This document shows, in pieces, positions 52,872 through 53,688 of a stretch of DNA of 53,688 nucleotides; within the stretch, counting starts at the first letter, position 1, and the number at the start of each line of letters is the position of its first letter. The stretch is from CAJXCL01 sp964394335. GTDB taxonomy: Bacteria; Nitrospinota; Nitrospinia; CAJXCL01. The DNA lies in NCBI GenBank assembly GCA_964394335.1, contig CAYMVZ010000005.1, positions 1-53,688 on the forward strand, in the 5' to 3' direction. Under the pieces are notes generated by a model, which was not told the DNA's origin, made no database searches, and saw only the letters and a list, made by a program, of their open reading frames with translations. Position numbers and translations under genes: made by a program.

Positions 52872-53594
52872 TTGCAACTATTAAAAGCAATCAACCTTGT
52901 AAAGGAATATAAAAAAAGAAAAGTCGTAAATGGGATAAGTATTGAAGTAAAAATGGGAGAAGTTGTAGGATTACTTGGTCCAAATGGAGCAGGTAAAACT
53001 ACTTGCTTTTATATTATGGTGGGGCTTATCCGTCCTGAATCCGGTGAGGTTATTTATAATGGAAAAAAGTTAACGTCGCTTCCGATGTATCAAAGGGCTA
53101 GGAAAGGAATCGGGTATCTCCCGCAAGAACCTTCGGTATTTCGTAAATTGACTGTTGAAGAGAACATCATGGCCATCTTAGAGACAAAAAACGTTTCTAA
53201 ATTAGAAATGAAAAAGAAAGCTAGATCTCTTTTAAAGGAACTGAATATTTTGCATATCAAAAACACAAAAGCCTATTCTCTGTCCGGTGGTGAAAGGCGG
53301 CGAGTGGAAATTACCAGGGCTTTAGCCAGTTCGCCTTCTTTTATCTTGCTTGATGAACCGTTTGCTGGAATTGACCCCATCGCTGTGACTGACATCCAGG
53401 AAATTATTTCCGGCTTGAGAGATAAAGGGATTGGTGTTTTAATAACAGATCATAATGTCAGAGAAACTTTAAATATTACTGATAGGGCATATATAATTAA
53501 TGAAGGGAAAATAATTGCTAAGGGGCAGCCACAAACTATTGCGAATTGCGAGAAAGTAAAACAAATTTATCTTGGGGAACAGTTTTCGCTTTAA
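52872..53594 (+). CDS. lptB: LPS export ABC ATPase LptB
   Basis: A 240-residue ABC ATPase. Walker A is GPNGAGKTT, the signature LSGGERRRVEITRAL, Walker B FILLDEPFAGIDPIA, and the H-loop ITDHNVRETL; LPQEPSVFRKLTVEEN is the Q-loop region. It powers LPS extraction with LptF and LptG. Translation probably starts at TTG 52872 behind AGGAGG at ten bases; no suitable ATG is in the first 30 codons. It is directly before rpoN, a conserved arrangement. Confidence 0.97.
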   Translation: MQLLKAINLVKEYKKRKVVNGISIEVKMGEVVGLLGPNGAGKTTCFYIMVGLIRPESGEVIYNGKKLTSLPMYQRARKGIGYLPQEPSVFRKLTVEENIMAILETKNVSKLEMKKKARSLLKELNILHIKNTKAYSLSGGERRRVEITRALASSPSFILLDEPFAGIDPIAVTDIQEIISGLRDKGIGVLITDHNVRETLNITDRAYIINEGKIIAKGQPQTIANCEKVKQIYLGEQFSL

Positions 53595-53620
53595 TAGTCG
53601 TATAACGAGGGATTGACGGT

Positions 53621-53688
53621 ATGGCTTTAGAAATAAAATTGAATATGAAGATGGCGCATAGGATGGTAATGACGCCAATGCTTCAGCA
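53621..53688 (+). CDS. rpoN: RNA polymerase sigma-54 factor, 5' part
   Basis: The first 22 codons, cut by the window end. MALEIKLNMKMAHRMVMTPMLQ matches the start of RpoN region I, whose LxLxxxxxLVMTPxLQQ motif contacts the activator. A ribosome site (GAGGG) lies about ten bases before the ATG. The position directly after lptB is the widely conserved order. It supplies the sigma factor that the promoter at 2677-2692 and the regulator at 2825-4447 need. Confidence 0.88.
   Translation, partial: MALEIKLNMKMAHRMVMTPMLQ

Noticed and set aside
1..53688. CRISPR array, prophage or transposase-bearing insertion sequence
   Set aside because: No regularly spaced repeats with unique spacers and no transposase, integrase or phage structural gene were found; the 25-bp tandem array has no spacers.

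Overview
This window comes from a diderm (Gram-negative) bacterium of fairly low G+C. It carries lptC-lptA-lptB-rpoN in order, an MsbA-type exporter, two GT9 (heptosyltransferase-family) genes, a GDP-mannose 4,6-dehydratase and many lipopolysaccharide-type glycosyltransferases. The gatC-gatA pair implies tRNA-dependent Gln/Asn-tRNA formation. Sigma-54 enhancer proteins, desulforedoxin-type proteins, an FmdE-like protein and paired M16 peptidases would fit a deltaproteobacterium- or Nitrospinota-like lineage, but I cannot fix the phylum. No transposase, integrase, phage gene or CRISPR array is visible.

Region 1 (1-4.5 kb): a XylR/DmpR-type sigma-54 activator is divergent from two tiny desulforedoxin-like genes, a pirin and an exported metallo-beta-lactamase-fold protein. 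A textbook -24/-12 promoter sits between regulator and target genes. Region 2 (4.5-13.5 kb): housekeeping and accessory genes (prfC, a DUF542 + FmdE-like pair, two small genes, a Lon-N-like protein, a REC-REC-GGDEF protein, rarA) separated by repeat-filled intergenic DNA. Region 3 (13.6-19.6 kb): a DUF3326 protein, a zinc-ribbon/Tudor-like protein, an RNase H-like protein, a membrane protein with a carbohydrate-binding-like domain, a flavin split-barrel protein and an RluA-methyltransferase fusion. The 3' ends of two of these genes are duplicated in an ordered A-X-B-A-Y-B pattern. Region 4 (19.9-30.6 kb): a cold-shock protein, zinc-finger proteins, an ABC-F ATPase, a DksA-like protein, a thermonuclease-like protein, tRNA-Cys, a lysine-rich protein, gatC-gatA and two secreted M16-family proteins. 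Region 5 (30.5-50 kb): an AT-rich envelope-glycan cluster with glycosyltransferases on both strands, a methyltransferase and a decayed second one, a B12/radical-SAM enzyme, gmd, msbA and a large RND/MMPL transporter. Region 6 (50.4-53.7 kb): a metallo-hydrolase, then a short zinc-ribbon gene leading lptC-lptA-lptB and the start of rpoN.

The dominant theme is outer-membrane glycolipid assembly. Glycosyltransferases build the core or O-chain, MsbA-type flippase moves the lipid, and LptB with LptA/LptC carries LPS outward. The most distinctive parts are the sigma-54 desulforedoxin-pirin locus, the duplicated-gene-end arrangement at 13.6-18.1 kb, and several families of small dispersed repeats. 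G+C impressions are by eye. Domain names come from motif recognition and remembered family features; no search was run.
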